From Rhizopus arrhizus (taxonomy: Eukaryota; Mucoromycota; Mucoromycetes; Mucorales; Rhizopodaceae), in the NCBI GenBank assembly GCA_024220505.1, contig JAKZZE010000012.1:1612001-1676000 (forward strand): a stretch of DNA of 64,000 bases, given 5' to 3'. The position numbers were made by a program, and so were the translations under genes. Within the stretch, counting starts at the first letter, position 1, and each line of letters starts with the position of its first letter. The notes below the pieces were generated by a model that was not told the DNA's origin, did not search any database, and saw nothing but the letters and a program-made list of their open reading frames with translations. Shown one piece after another: positions 46,121 through 58,960 of the stretch.

Positions 46121-47452
46121 TTTAGAAAGAAAAGAAAGAACTATTTTTTAAATTACTTTTGCTGAGGCTATTTTTAATAGTCTCGCTGAGATTGATTGGG
46201 TAGATCCTTTTTTGTCATTTGTTATTATTTTCTGTGTGCAATTGAATGAACCGACTTGATAGAGCATTCAATATCCAGCGTGTATCTTGTCAATAGACTA
46301 TTTCATATGAACTGATTTGAAGATAGAACTTTAAAGAATCAAGTTTGTCACATTTGCTTCATTTTTTCGTTTTGATCTATCGATACTAGTTAATTTAACG
46401 TGATTCGCATTTGGTTGTACATAGCTCATTAGATATACAGTCATAACCTATAATAAAACACCTGCGCTTTCCGTCTTCATTGTTTTCCAATAGAAATTTA
46501 GATCCAAGATGGAAATTTCCTTTTTTGATTTGATTCCCATCACTTCACCCACCCAACTTTTAAAGTAATAGCCAGTTAATGACAAGCTTTATGTGTGAAC
46601 ATCAAAGTGAGGTTAGCAAATTATAATGAGCTACACTCAAAATTTGTCTTTTATAAACAGCCTCTAACAGTAAAGATTGTGAATGCCAAACAAACAAAAC
46701 TTAAAACCCAGATAAGGGGCTGCCATCATTCAAAGGATGAAGTCAATTAGAATAATAATAAAAATGAAATGCAATATGATGATAGCAATCAGGATAACAT
46801 AAATAACCTAGCAAAGTTGAAATGGTGTAAAAAATGAATGTCTTTAGGCCTCTCTATGCAATAAGTGCTAAAACGTTTAGACTTGAAATGAACATTCTAC
46901 AAATTTTTAATGATTTCCAACACCATATTGTTTGAGCAGGTGAGGAAAATACAAAAGGCAATATAATACTCAAACTAAAGATTCATCAAGTAAGTGCAAA
47001 CAGGTGATATATTTTAATACAGGGCTGTCCATCTTGGCACTTTTAAAGCAGGGCCGCATTCCTTCTAACAAAACGTTTCAGTTTTTTTTCTGAGGAATCT
47101 TTTTACTCTTTCTTTAAATACGGATCAAATTGTTCAAGTAAATGAACCTCCCTTTTTAAAGAAGAAATGAATACAAGGATTATAATAAAATTAAAATTAT
47201 ACATGCACATATACAAAAAATCAATCCCGGTCAATACAATAAATATAAAAGAAAAGTAGACAGGTTTCATATAAAATAGCAATGTTCTTTGTATAGCAGA
47301 AGCATCACTGTTATTATGCAAAAGAAGAGATGGATTTGAAGCGTTATCTAATCATACATCAATACTTTTTGGATATTTATTTCCCTTTTCAAGGTTGTTT
47401 ACAATACTGAGAAGAAAGTGCGGTGATCAGTCCACATTGACAGTATAAGACA

Positions 47453-47455
<3 letters not shown>

Positions 47456-47509
<54 letters not shown>
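47456..47509. repeat. Poly(A) tract of 54
   Basis: The longest homopolymer in the window: 54 consecutive A in a gene-free stretch. Length should be treated as approximate because such tracts are prone to assembly error. Confidence 0.9.
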
Positions 47510-47512
<3 letters not shown>

Positions 47513-49228
47513 AGTGACATTATAGAATCGCGAAAAAATAACACGATGAATTGATAATCAGGACAATAGTTGCTAGCCACACGAAGGTTTTCAAGTGATT
47601 CAGGTCTTTTAGATTGATTTTTTTAGTCTTTCAGAATACTTTACAAATGATTGTATCAAATCTTGACTCAAGCCATCCATCTATTGTTTATTGAAGATCA
47701 TGTCCACCTTTTTTTCAAATCTATAATTGGCGTACGGGCTCTTTATTTAAAGCTTTTTGAGTTATTTCTTGAAAGAAAAATAAAGGTCGACTAACGATAC
47801 CAAGGGCATTCTGTTGATTTGAATCTAAACATTTTTCATGTAAAATGATGCTGGTATGACTCAGACATGTTTATAAACATGCCAAAGACGACTAAACTAC
47901 CGATGACAAAAAGAAATTTAACGTAGTGTACAACAATGAAGGAACAGAGAGAGTACAGACTGTTTGGACGATGCCTACCAACTCAGACAAGTTGCAAATT
48001 CAAAGTCATCCAGTCTGAGCGAGAGCAAAGAGAAAGCACACAGCAAGGTAGCACCGACAGGATCGCTCACAGACATTTCTATACCAGCGTTCAGGTATAC
48101 GCTCAAAAGGAATGGTTGCTGTTTTTGGGCACAGTGAAAAAAAATTTTAGGAGGAAAGACGATGGGGGGAAATGAGAGGTTATTGGCCAAAGATACTAGA
48201 CCTCAAAATGGGAAGAATTCAGAATCTTGATGTACTTTGACTAGTATTGTATCGATTATTTAATAAAGAGCAAATGATGTCTTGCTATTTTTGCATAAAA
48301 AAGGTCTATGCTTTTTTTTATTGCTAAATTAGGGAGCACTGTGGGAAGAAAACTGAAAAATATTTTGGAATTTTAACCTCCATTAGTTTATGTTACCTAT
48401 TGATTTAATTATTTCGTCTAGAGTGAACATTTCAGTTTAATTTCTAAGGATTAAACAATATTTGATTTAAATCCATCTTTTTACAACATATTTATTTTAC
48501 AGTATTCTTTTGGATTAGGAAATGTCATTTGCCAAAGTGCTTTAATAAGCATCAAGGTTGAATTCTTTTTTAATAAAATTTTGCTTACATTTTAAACTTG
48601 AAGTAATAGCTTTGTAGCTTCTCTTGATCTCCTTTTGTCATGATAGATATCCAATTAATGACATACACTATTTTAAGGAATAAATGTCGCGTTTATTTGT
48701 CGCTTTTTTGTATATTTTGTATTGTAAAGTTTGTAAAAATATGGCTTTACTTTCTGAAAATGGAGGACAAAAACTACGTTAAAAAGAATACAATCAGCGC
48801 TTTATTAAACACCCAACACTGTTCTTATCCCTAACAGTAGTTTTCTTTTTCACGGTACGCAAAGTCAAGAGTATTTATTTGGTAACAAGCGTCTTTTCTG
48901 CTTTTGCTGATTTAAGTAAAGTTTTAAAATTTAAAAATTCAGGAATCGCAAAAGAAGAGCATTGCAGACATATCCTGAAATACTCTTGAGCAACGTTTCT
49001 TTATTCTACTAGACAATGACCCTTTTATAATTTTTGTGTACCTTTTTTTTATTTTTGCTTCAAATAAAACTTGTTATAATTTATGTTATTTAAAATACTG
49101 CTTTGAACAAGCTGGTATTTTAAGCGGTTTGATGAGTTGGATATAAAACAAAGATTTTATAAAAATTCAATATTGAATATGTTTATTTGTCGATTTTATT
49201 GTAAAAAGTAAACAACTTAAATAACATG

Positions 49229-49247
49229 CACACACACACACACACAC
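49229..49247. repeat. CA dinucleotide microsatellite
   Basis: About nine and a half CA units in intergenic DNA, 280 bases upstream of the Rim15-like start. Confidence 0.9.
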
Positions 49248-49526
49248 GCAAAGGATGCACTTTAATAAAAGAAGAAGGATGCATAAATGTACATGACTGA
49301 AACACAGTCGATAGGCTTACATTTCTTTCGACAATGAAAGGAAATCCTTATGCAGAAAGAATGAACCAATTAAAATACTTTCTGTGATACCTTCTTTCTC
49401 TTTATTTTTGATATGAAAGGGGAAAAAAAAAGAGGAAAATGTTTATCATCATTTTCTTTTCCTTTCCCCTCCCCCTTCCCTTTTCTCCCCCTTTATTTTT
49501 TTTTCTTATTTCTTCTCAATGGAATT

Positions 49527-52500
49527 ATGAAAAAGAATTCTTTTAAAGCTATCAATTCAATTCTATCAGATTCAATTACTACCATGACTGATAACTTTTC
49601 TTTATCAAATATAAATGATCAACAAATATCGCTTGAAAGTACACCTTTGGAGTTAAATAATAATCAGTTAAAAGAACAAGACTTGATGACAAAAGATAGT
49701 TTTATAAACAACAATCAAGTGAGCAACCAATCGCGTGAGAATAGTTGTCATGGATATATTGACAATAACAATGTTTTACACAAAAGAAGCCATTCGGGAT
49801 CATCTATGTTAACTGACAGCATAACTATGATACCCTTTTTAGAAGATGAAGATAATAATTCAAGAGGTTTAGAATAAATACAAAACAAAGCTTTTTTTTA
49901 TTATTTCTTTTCTTTTCTTTTTTTGCTAACTTGTTTATAGTTCATAAACAAGGACGCAGGTCGTCTTTATCCAATTATGAATATTTCATTCAATCATTTC
50001 TTCAAAGCCAATTTACATCAAACGTAAAAGAACAAGAAACACCAGACGATACCTTTCCTGTTTATCCGACCTTATTTTTGGATACACCAATGGAGGCCAA
50101 ACATGGTAACACTGATAAAAATGATGAAAGTATTGATGACTACAATCATTTTTTTGGTTGTACATCAGTTCCCATAGAAACTGATGGTGAATTTGAAGAT
50201 TATTTTACATGTAAAAAACAAATCCCCTTTTTTTTATTTTCTTTTTTAAAAATAACACAATCATTTAGTTTGCTCAAGTGCACCTACGAGTAGCTATCTT
50301 TCCTCAAGATCTAATCATCATTTGATGGACCAAATAGAGTTTTCACGGTCGACCAAAATTCAACGGTGGTCCATCTCCTTTGAGCCCGAATGGTCTGATT
50401 GGACAAAGGAGCGAGCCATTTTTCATTCAAATGATGATTGGAAAAATGATCGTTGCTACCCAACCGATCTTTCTTATACATTTCCTCCTACAGTTGAACA
50501 GCAAAAGATATCCAAGGCCACATCCTCTTACAGTACTTCACCCTCTTGCAGTCACTCATCAAGCAAATATACCCCACCACTAACAGAGTCCTTTATTGAC
50601 AAGCGCAAAGTTTCAAACGCTACCTCCATCTATCCAACCAGTACTATCAAGTTCAAACTTCAATCGGCCAAACAGACCTGCAGTTTGGAATTACGAAGGA
50701 TCATTGATGGACTGAATGAGTATGTTGAACAAGATCTGTTGAGTGCCAAGCAAGGCATGGACGATCATGTCACTACTAAACATGCAGGAAGGGATCCAGA
50801 TCAACATGCGGTCTTGTCTGAAGATGTGTACCAGCCGACGTTGTTCATCTTGACTTTGCAAGATTTGATTGGATATGCTCAGTATGTGTTGGATACAGAC
50901 CTCGAGGTTCTCTTGGAAAGTAAAGATCTGTGTGCTGATATTGTGTCCAAAGTACAAGCGATCGGATCTCACTGGGAGGTCAACAGGGACTGGCCGTGTC
51001 GGGAGTGGTACGTGAGGCTGCTACTCTCGGTTGCTGCGCTAAATAGGGTGATTGAGTGGTGGCAGGCTGAACGGGGTATCAGTACAAGTCTGGTTTGGAA
51101 ACTGTCAACACATCAAGACAATATCATACAGTGCCAACTTCAAGAGGATGCCCAAGTAGGACAAAGTAGTACGATCGTCATGGAACTCTCACTGTCTTCT
51201 CCAACCGTGCAATATCTTAGCCCGGTGTGGCATGATGTCATAGGGTAATCACATCCACCCCACTAACTTTAAATTTTTAATTAAAAAAACATCTTTTTTT
51301 GGGGAATTAGGACTGAACCACAGTCAATGATTGGCCTCAACATATCCCAGCTGTTACTGGCAGAGGATAGGAATGTGTTTGAAATAGCTACGAATGAAAT
51401 GCTCGCAGACAGCACAAAAACCGCCGAAGTAACATTTCGTGTGATCACAAGCGATAAGAAGAAGCCGATTGAGATGGAAGGGAAAGGAATGTTGTTGCAT
51501 AACCGTGTTACAGGTGAATCCAGTCACACTATGTGGGTCATGAAGCGGGCAGAAGAATTGGTTACTGAGAAGGAGGATCCTTTATCTCCAGTCAAGATCG
51601 AAAAGAGTCACTCTTCCTCTCCTTCTTCCACTGCCCAACGATCCTGCTTTGAGCTTTTAATGAATCTTCCGCCTGAATTATGTCGTATCTGCGAAAGATG
51701 GGTCGTCGCTGCCTTTTTTGAACAGCATGCTGAACTCTGTGTTGAAATCCACCGAGCCGAAATGGACATTGTTCACTGTGATGATAGTCTGATCGAACTT
51801 CGACATTATATTCAAAGCTTGTGTGATGTGACAGTCAACGAGCTTCATGATATAGAAAATAACGTGTACATGTCTGAAGAGACAGTCTCGCTAGATGAGA
51901 TGCTCTTGCTACCCGTCGAAAAAGAAGTGGGTGTTGGCCAGATCGAGAATAAGCGTGTTGAGCTCGAAAGATATCAGTCATTACTCAGCATCATGAACGT
52001 CGCCATATCTCTCAAAGCACCTGAACATACCGATCATCATACCGACCTTCTTACTTGTAAATCAAACATTATTGAAATCCTGCTATGGACACCACCCGCT
52101 ACAGATGATATCGACATCGAATCACTCACCTTGGATACGCAAGCCATCATTCGAGCCAAGGTGGACGCGGTCAACCGTATTCAGGATCGTTTGGAATACA
52201 ATGAGCGCATAAGAAAAAACTTTCAGCAGCAGGTGATGCACAATGAAAATTGGTCCGAGTTTGTTTCTCAAGAGACCGAAAGAGACTCTCTAGAGCCTGC
52301 ATCGATGGTGGAGAAAGAAGGCAGAAAGAAAAACGTCAAAAATCTTTGCTTGTCCGTTGAACCTCTCATGGCCACAGGCGAACGGTCAAGGGAAGGCGGA
52401 CAGAATTTGAAAAAGACAATTTTCAAAAAGATTCGAGATTGGAAGTCAAAAGGCAAGAGTGGTCATAAAAAAGGGACCAGCAAGATGCTGAATACTGCGG

Positions 52501-55244
52501 ATGGTACTTTGGACTCAACGCACATGGTAGCAACAGAAATCATCGATACCCCACTGGTTTCTCCTAAATTTCTTCATGAGCAAGCAACGACTTCAAGAAA
52601 AGGTAGTCTGTCCCAGAGAATTCAATCAGCCGCAGGCAAATCACCATGTTCACCTTTGCCCGTACCCATAGCCAACAACAGCAAGACGACCCCTCCTAGC
52701 ATCAAAGATTTTGAAATTATCAAGCCGATTAGCAAAGGGGCTTTTGGTTCTGTCTTTTTAGCTAAAAAGCGAATTACCGGAGATTATTATGCCATCAAAT
52801 TCCTTAAAAAATCAGATATGATTGCCAAAAATCAAGTGACTAATGTAAAGGCGGAAAGAATGATCATGATTGCCCAGACGGATAGTCCGTTTGTTACTAA
52901 ATTGTACTATACATTTCAGTCCAAGGATTATTTGTATCTTGTTATGGAATATTTGAATGGTGGTGATTGCTCTTCTTTGATCAAGGTCATGGGAAATTTA
53001 CCTTATGATTGGGCGCGCAACTACTTGGCTGAGGTTACTTTGGGACTTGCTTATTTACATGATAAAAACATCATTCACAGGTAATAAACATGAAGGAGGG
53101 AAGGAAAGAGAAAAACAATTTAAAACATTGTGTTTTCGTTTAGAGACCTGAAACCCGATAATTTGCTCATTGACCAAAACGGTCACTTGAAACTGACCGA
53201 CTTTGGCTTGTCTCGTATCGGCTTCTTGGATCGTCGAGTAAGGGACGAATTAAGCCAAGGTTCTCTCATCTTTGCTTCTCCTTCGCCATCCCATTCTGGA
53301 ACACCGCCACGATCCCCATCCGTCTCATCTGCTTCTCCATCGGGCGCAGGTCCCTTTTACAAAAACTCTTATTTTAATCTCTTGTTGGAACAAGATAGAC
53401 ATCGACGCGGATCCCTTGCCAGTTCAGTCTCTGGCGGTGAGCCAAGCAGTTTCAATTCGACCAGTCCATTCTCCCACGATATGGCCAGCCATGTCAGTGA
53501 TGACAGTTACGGCGTCCGACTCTACCGACAGCGAACTCACTCTGGAAGAACGACGCCCGGGTTCAATCCGATGGAAGAAAGCACCCAAAAGCAGGCCATG
53601 GTCGGCACACCGGACTACTTGGCTCCTGAAAGCATCTTGGGGACCCGACAAGACTCAATGGTGGACTGGTGGGCTCTGGGAGTCATCTGCTACGAGTTTC
53701 TCTATGGCTATCCTCCGTTTCATGCAGAGACACCGGACAAGGTGTTTGAAAACATCCTGTCAAGATCAATTGATTGGCATGAAGACGAGATCAAGATACC
53801 ATCTGAAGCCCGTGACTTTATCGAACGCTTGCTGACACCAGATCCGGATCAACGCCTTGGCAGGCACGGTGCAGACGAGGTCCGCAGTCATCCGTTCTTT
53901 CGGGGGCTTGATTGGGATCACTTGCTCTCAGAGGCGCCTTCCTTTATACCGCAGCCAATGAGTAAAGAGGACACGGATTATTTTGATACGAGAGGAGCAT
54001 CGATGCTGATGCAGGAGGATGTAGAACATCTTGTGATGGAAGAGGTCAAGAGAGCAAAAGCGATCATCGTGGAGCAAAACCCTGAGAGATCATCTTTAGT
54101 CAATCAGGAGGAAGAGGCATGTCAGCAAATCAGTAGCGATCTGGATTTTGGCACGTTTGTCTACAAGAACCTGCCCTTGCTAGAGAAAGCCAATGAAGAC
54201 GCTATCCGAAAAATAAGACATGAGAGTATCGCGGCAGCCGCAGACAATTCAAGAATACCACCTGCTTTTTTGATGGCCATATCGGATCGAAAGAGAAGCT
54301 CGATCATTGACAGCCTTGATATGCAAAACATGTCGACTTCTTTGCCCAGTACTCCCATGCTCACTCTATCGCCTTCTATCTCTACAAGGCCGGCTGTGAT
54401 GACTACCTGTCGGTCGGTAGATGTGTCCAATCCACAACTGGAGAAGGTGAAGAAGTCTTCGATGGATGAACACTGCTGTTTCCCAAAGAGAGTTCGGTCT
54501 GTATCTTTTCCCAGTAAAGTATTTGAAAACAAACTAGAAGGTCATCTATCAGAAGACAGCAGCAGTAGTCATTCAATGACAACCCCTGTACCTACACCAA
54601 CACATCCTCTGGATTGCACTAACGTGAATGAGTATCCTTTTAGATCAACTAGACCTTTAGATTGTTTAATTGCTGATGATAACCCCATCAGTTGCAAAAT
54701 ACTAGAGACCATTCTAAAATCGTTACACTGTCGTTGTGTGATTGTACGAAACGGGGCTCAGGCGATCCGTTGTGCTATGGGTGACAAGGTGCTGTTTGAT
54801 TTTGTTTTTATGGACATACGAATGCCAATCAGTAAGTGAGACCAGGCAAAAGATCCACAGGTTGTATTAATCATTTTTATAGTTGATGGTGAGGCAGCTG
54901 CACGAATGATTAAATCCACCAACAACATCAATCGAACTACACCCATCATTGCCTTCACAGCTTATGAACGTACCTTTCAATTGACAAAAATATTTGATGA
55001 TGTGATCAGTAAGCCTGTAACAAGGGAAGCCATCATACGATGTATCAAGCAATTCCGTGATTTACCCCTTGATCAGACAATGCAGTGGTCTTTTTCATCT
55101 CCTTCCATAGAAACATCCCCCTCATCTTTCATTCACACACCTCAAGAGATACTCTCACCTCCAGTGACAAAAGAGAAACAGCATCTACCATACCCCACCT
55201 TACCTTCACATCTCATAACGCATCTATCCAAAGAAAAGCTATAG
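49527..55244 (+). CDS. RIM15: Rim15/Cek1-like protein kinase with PAS-like region, zinc finger and receiver domain
   Basis: Six exons (49527-49866, 49941-50210, 50269-51244, 51311-53080, 53144-54831, 54883-55244) close in frame, about 1801 residues. Order: disordered Ser/Asn-rich N-terminus; PAS-like segment (about 470-565; GLNISQLLLAEDRNVF); C2HC zinc finger (about 650-672; CRIC...HAELC); helical region; AGC kinase from about 995 (SKGAFGSVFLAKKR, YAIKFL, HRDLKPDN at 1118-1125, DFGLSR) with the long insert typical of Rim15 between DFG and GTPDYLAPE; WWALGVICYEFLYGYPPF; then a receiver domain (about 1622-1755; IADDNP, phospho-acceptor Asp1676 in FMDIRMP, SKPV Lys). Rim15 is the kinase through which TOR, PKA and Pho85 signals reach the Igo/endosulfine-PP2A switch for quiescence. 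All key residues are intact. The start is placed after a pyrimidine-rich leader; an in-frame ATG at 49413 would add a low-complexity leader. Confidence 0.92.
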
Positions 55245-55563
55245 ATTATAGATATAACAAGTGCAGCTTCATTCACTCATCTTAATATCTTGTCTGTTAC
55301 ACATTGGCCTAACTTTATTTTCTTTTCAATCATCTCTATATAAACAGCCTAATCATTGCTTTTTTTTATGGCTTGTAAATTTCCTTGTATGCATGAATCA
55401 TGTTTAAACATCAATTTCTTAAAATAACGGCAGCACTTGATCATATTGATTGCAAGCTGCTTAGATGCCATGAAGTGGTTCCAAAAGAGGAAGGGAAGCG
55501 ATAAAGAAAGAAAAAATTGAAATTATTAAAAAGCTTGATTTATTCGATAAAAGAAAAAAGCCA
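55245..55563. other. Short intergenic region between convergent Rim15-like and HID1 genes
   Basis: 319 bases between two stop codons. AT-rich 3' sequence; no gene, hairpin or repeat stands out. Confidence 0.45.
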
Positions 55564-58428
55564 TCAAGTAGCTAAAGATGGACGTGGTGAATGAGCAGCG
55601 GATGAAGTAGGCGCAGAAGTGAAGGTGGGGACAGGGTCAGAAGCTGGTTGTTGATGTTTGATGTGAAATAATTTAATTTGGGTGTTATTCCATGGACCAT
55701 AGTTAGATACAGACGAGATGTACGTATGACCCCAAAGCATGCTTTGAAACCAAATAAGCAAAGGTTCTACCCACTGGAACTTTCGAACATGAACCGGATG
55801 AGCAGGCGATGGCAATAGAATATCAGAAAATGAAACACTCTTTATGTATTCAATAGCCTTTTCACTTGTTAAACCTGATTTTTCCAGACGAGGTTTCAAA
55901 TAAGCTATCAAAGTGGCGACTGTATCCAAAGGCAGATGAGAATGCCAACTATTTACCTATGATAATTATCAATTTACTGTCCTCTAGTAATTTCACATAT
56001 TCACTTACCCATTCATTTGATGGTACAAATCCGTTCTTTCCTCCTGAAAAATGAGTTAAATTCTCTTGACTCGATGGTGATGGACTTGAACTGCTAGAAA
56101 ATGATGCTGAATTCTCTGGTAATTTGCCTTTTGCTTTTTCTGATATTCCTTCTTCTTCTCTAGAGCCGTCCTTTGCAGGCCTTTCATTCAATGCACTGTT
56201 TAGATTGAAATCAGTTAACCTTTTAAACTTTTGAGAGTGACGTAGAAGAGCATAAATGAAATGAGGATTATCTAAAATACAGGTCAAAACAAACAATGCA
56301 CACAAGTATTTTTGTGTCTTTACCTGAAAACTGGAATCGAATGATGTTATTGAAAGCTTCTAAAAGGTATTCTATCAATTTGTGATTTGCTTCGTCTGCC
56401 AACAAGAAACCAGGTGCTGACATGGAACTGAACAAGGAAAGTAGTTTACTTGAAGCAATGGGTGATAAATGCTTTAAATAAGATGATATGTTTGTGATAG
56501 TGACAACTAAAGCTGGATAGAGTGTAGATAATGTCCCTTTTGATGATGCTATTAACGAAAATATGCTCTAAAAGAAAAAGTTTCAACATAAAAAAAAAAG
56601 TATGGTACGAAAAAAAGAAGCATACGAGTATAAGATAATTTGCATATGAACCTTGAAAGTTTGTTATTTTGCAACTAGCTGGAAGGGATGCATGTCCATC
56701 AAATGCTTTGTTAATCTTTACACTAAATATTCTATTTGAAGATAATGTTTGAAGCATAAACGCACACATACGAACAAGACCCACTTGTGCTAATCAACCC
56801 TTATTAATAAACAATGATGGCGGTTTACACATGATTAGCTTACATGGATCAAGCTTATTCTCATTAGCGTAAAATATCAATACAACCATCAAATCTAATC
56901 CTCTTTCAGTTTCCATTAAATAATTGCTAAACCTGGTATTTATCTCTAATAGTTTCCAACAAAGCATCAGCATTTCTACATGGTATCGAACTCGTTTTAA
57001 TGATCCAGGGATATAATTATTTAATGGCTATAGTAATGTTACAACGCTTTCTTTTCTGTGGATGTTTATAATTACCTGCATAGGACTGTTCAAAATTCTA
57101 TAGATGCCGTCGATCAGGAACTGAAAGTCTTGTCCTCTGTGCAACTTTGACAAGTAATATTGAAATATATTATCAGTGGATTCTGCAAGTTTTTCTGTTA
57201 TTCTAACTGGTTCATCCCCATTGTTTGAATCTTGTAACTCTTCTACTGCCACATTTGACGTAAATTGTCTAGCTGCTGGTGAGCAATAGTCAAGTACAAT
57301 CAGTAGTATGCGTAAACAGTGAGCAACAAGAGATTCTCTTGGATCAGTAAACATAATATGGTTATAAGGCACAACTGTCCAACCCATTGGATTGTATTTA
57401 CATGACACATTAATCATGCTACACAAGAATGCCAACACTACCTTTTTTTCTATCTTTGTTGTCATATAGTTCAACCAACGATCCTCCTTTGATACAATTT
57501 GTGATGGAGCTGTATACATTGACTTTGACAAAAGCACTGTAAGCAATCGAAGTACCTCTATCCTATTCATATCATTATCTCTTGATGATCCAATTGGTGT
57601 TGAACAGCCTACACCTGTTTCCCAAATAACAAAACTCACTCTAGACTCTGTGTTTCCTACAGTAGAAGGTAATGTAAATCCAGCCAAAAATAATGATTTC
57701 AAGGTCACTGTTCTCTGATTAACTCATATTATCATAATGATTGTTCTTTTCTTACATGATATCAATGTTTCTCCTCTTGGTGGTAATGTGTTGTATTGTG
57801 GTTTTTGGTTATCTGTCTAGTTGGATTTCTTTTATTAAACATCGTTTCTTTTCTTTTCATTTATACGTACGCTTTCCTTTTCTATCAATCGAGGAGTCCA
57901 AAAGAAACTGTCTTCCCAATCTGAATGTTCAGAGCTCTCAAATATAAAAGGTATGACGCGAGTTAAAACACGACAACAGTTGAGTAAATGAATATTTTGA
58001 ATGTTGGATGAATTTAATAAGGAATCCATTTGGTCCATCAACTATAAGAGCTGTAAGTCATTTCATTTTCTCTGTGAGATTTAAATTTACTCTATCAATC
58101 AACGTCTCCAGATTCTCTATGGCTGTATCTCTTGTTCTCCTTATATCTGAAATACTTATTAAAGTGTATACATCATCTATTGTTTCAGGTAAAGTCCAAA
58201 ACTATGTTGAGATAAGTGATTTATATTCATCAAGTGATCATTAGTTTTTGTTTTTTGTTTATTTTTTTTTTTTTTTTTTACCAAAGTCCAATATTCATCC
58301 ATATTATGTGGAATGTTCTATGATTTAGTGTAAGAAAGTATTATTTTATTAATTTCTTTATTTACTCTCTCTTCAAATAAGCGGAACACGCCTTTTCTAA
58401 AAGCTAGTTTACTGTCTGTTGTTCCCAT
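55564..58428 (-). CDS. HID1/Ftp105 family trafficking protein
   Basis: Eleven exons close in frame: 58366-58428, 58282-58317, 58091-58201, 57871-58041, 57756-57816, 57076-57722, 56844-57027, 56626-56789, 56324-56567, 56009-56271, 55564-55956; about 778 residues (human HID1 788). The start MGTTDSKLAFRKGVFRLFEE is the near-invariant HID1 N-terminus (a Gly2 myristoylation site in this family). Further conserved parts: LLNCCRVLTRVIPFIFE, PYNHIMFTDPRESLVAHCLR, KLLSLFSSMSAPGFLLADEA, and the C-terminal LLPSPAHPVHVRKFQWVEPL and LLIWFQSMLWGHTYIS. HID1 is a peripheral Golgi/trans-Golgi protein needed for dense-core vesicle sorting in animals; fission-yeast Ftp105 binds the ubiquitin protease Ubp5 and holds it at the Golgi. 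Intron 57723-57755 is only 33 nt; the 41-nt alternative breaks the frame. Confidence 0.92.
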
Positions 58429-58960
58429 ATAACTTAAGATAAAATATTGGTAAAGAAAAAAAAAAAAACAATAATAATATATCAAAAGGTTATCTAAACT
58501 TATTCTAGACATTGCGGAAATCAAAATTCTTGCAATGCATTCCGTCATTCACATACAGTTCGGCTGGTGGATATTGTCGGTTACAAAAAGATATAATTGG
58601 CGGTTATAAAAAAAATGGTCGTCGGTTAATTAAAATATCATTGTCGAAGGGCAAGATTTATTCTGTCGGTTAATGTAAAAACAAATTGTCGGTCAAATAT
58701 GAATAAAACATAATAAGAGGAAAAGATGCTGCTAGATTTAATACATAGCGCTTAACCATATATTATTTTGGTTCTCGTAACATTTCAGTTGATTTGTAGT
58801 TAAAATTAGTAGATATTTATTCAATGAAAGGCTTAGAATGGAGGGGAGCGTATTGCCAACATTCAGTTCAAACATTGCTTCATTAATACTTCTTGTTTGG
58901 TCAATGAGAAAAGACTAAATTGCAATAGGAAAATAAGAGAAATACACTAATTACTAATAG
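58429..58960. other. Intergenic region upstream of HID1
   Basis: Contains a curious short cluster of related words on the plus strand, GGATATTGTCGGTTAC, GTCGTCGGTTAATT, TCTGTCGGTTAATG and TTGTCGGTCAAAT (58565-58700), that is TGTCGGTTA-like units about 30-60 bases apart. The rest is AT-rich. No gene. Confidence 0.45.

Larger units (their letters stand above)
46121..49526. other. AT-rich intergenic region between Inn1-like and Rim15-like genes
   Basis: About 3.4 kb. It holds the 54-A tract (47456-47509), a GC-richer coding-like scrap (47935-48175, no family recognised) and a CA repeat (49229-49247). Close to the Rim15-like start there is a strongly pyrimidine-rich leader (49440-49515). No gene that I can support. 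Confidence 0.45.

Noticed and set aside
47935..48190. Overlapping open frames on both strands (79 and 71 residues)
   Set aside because: Long on both strands because of local GC increase; no conserved motif. Noted only as a coding-like scrap.
53272..53835. 187-residue frame inside the Rim15-like kinase
   Set aside because: It runs in another frame across the kinase exon, which has intact catalytic motifs.
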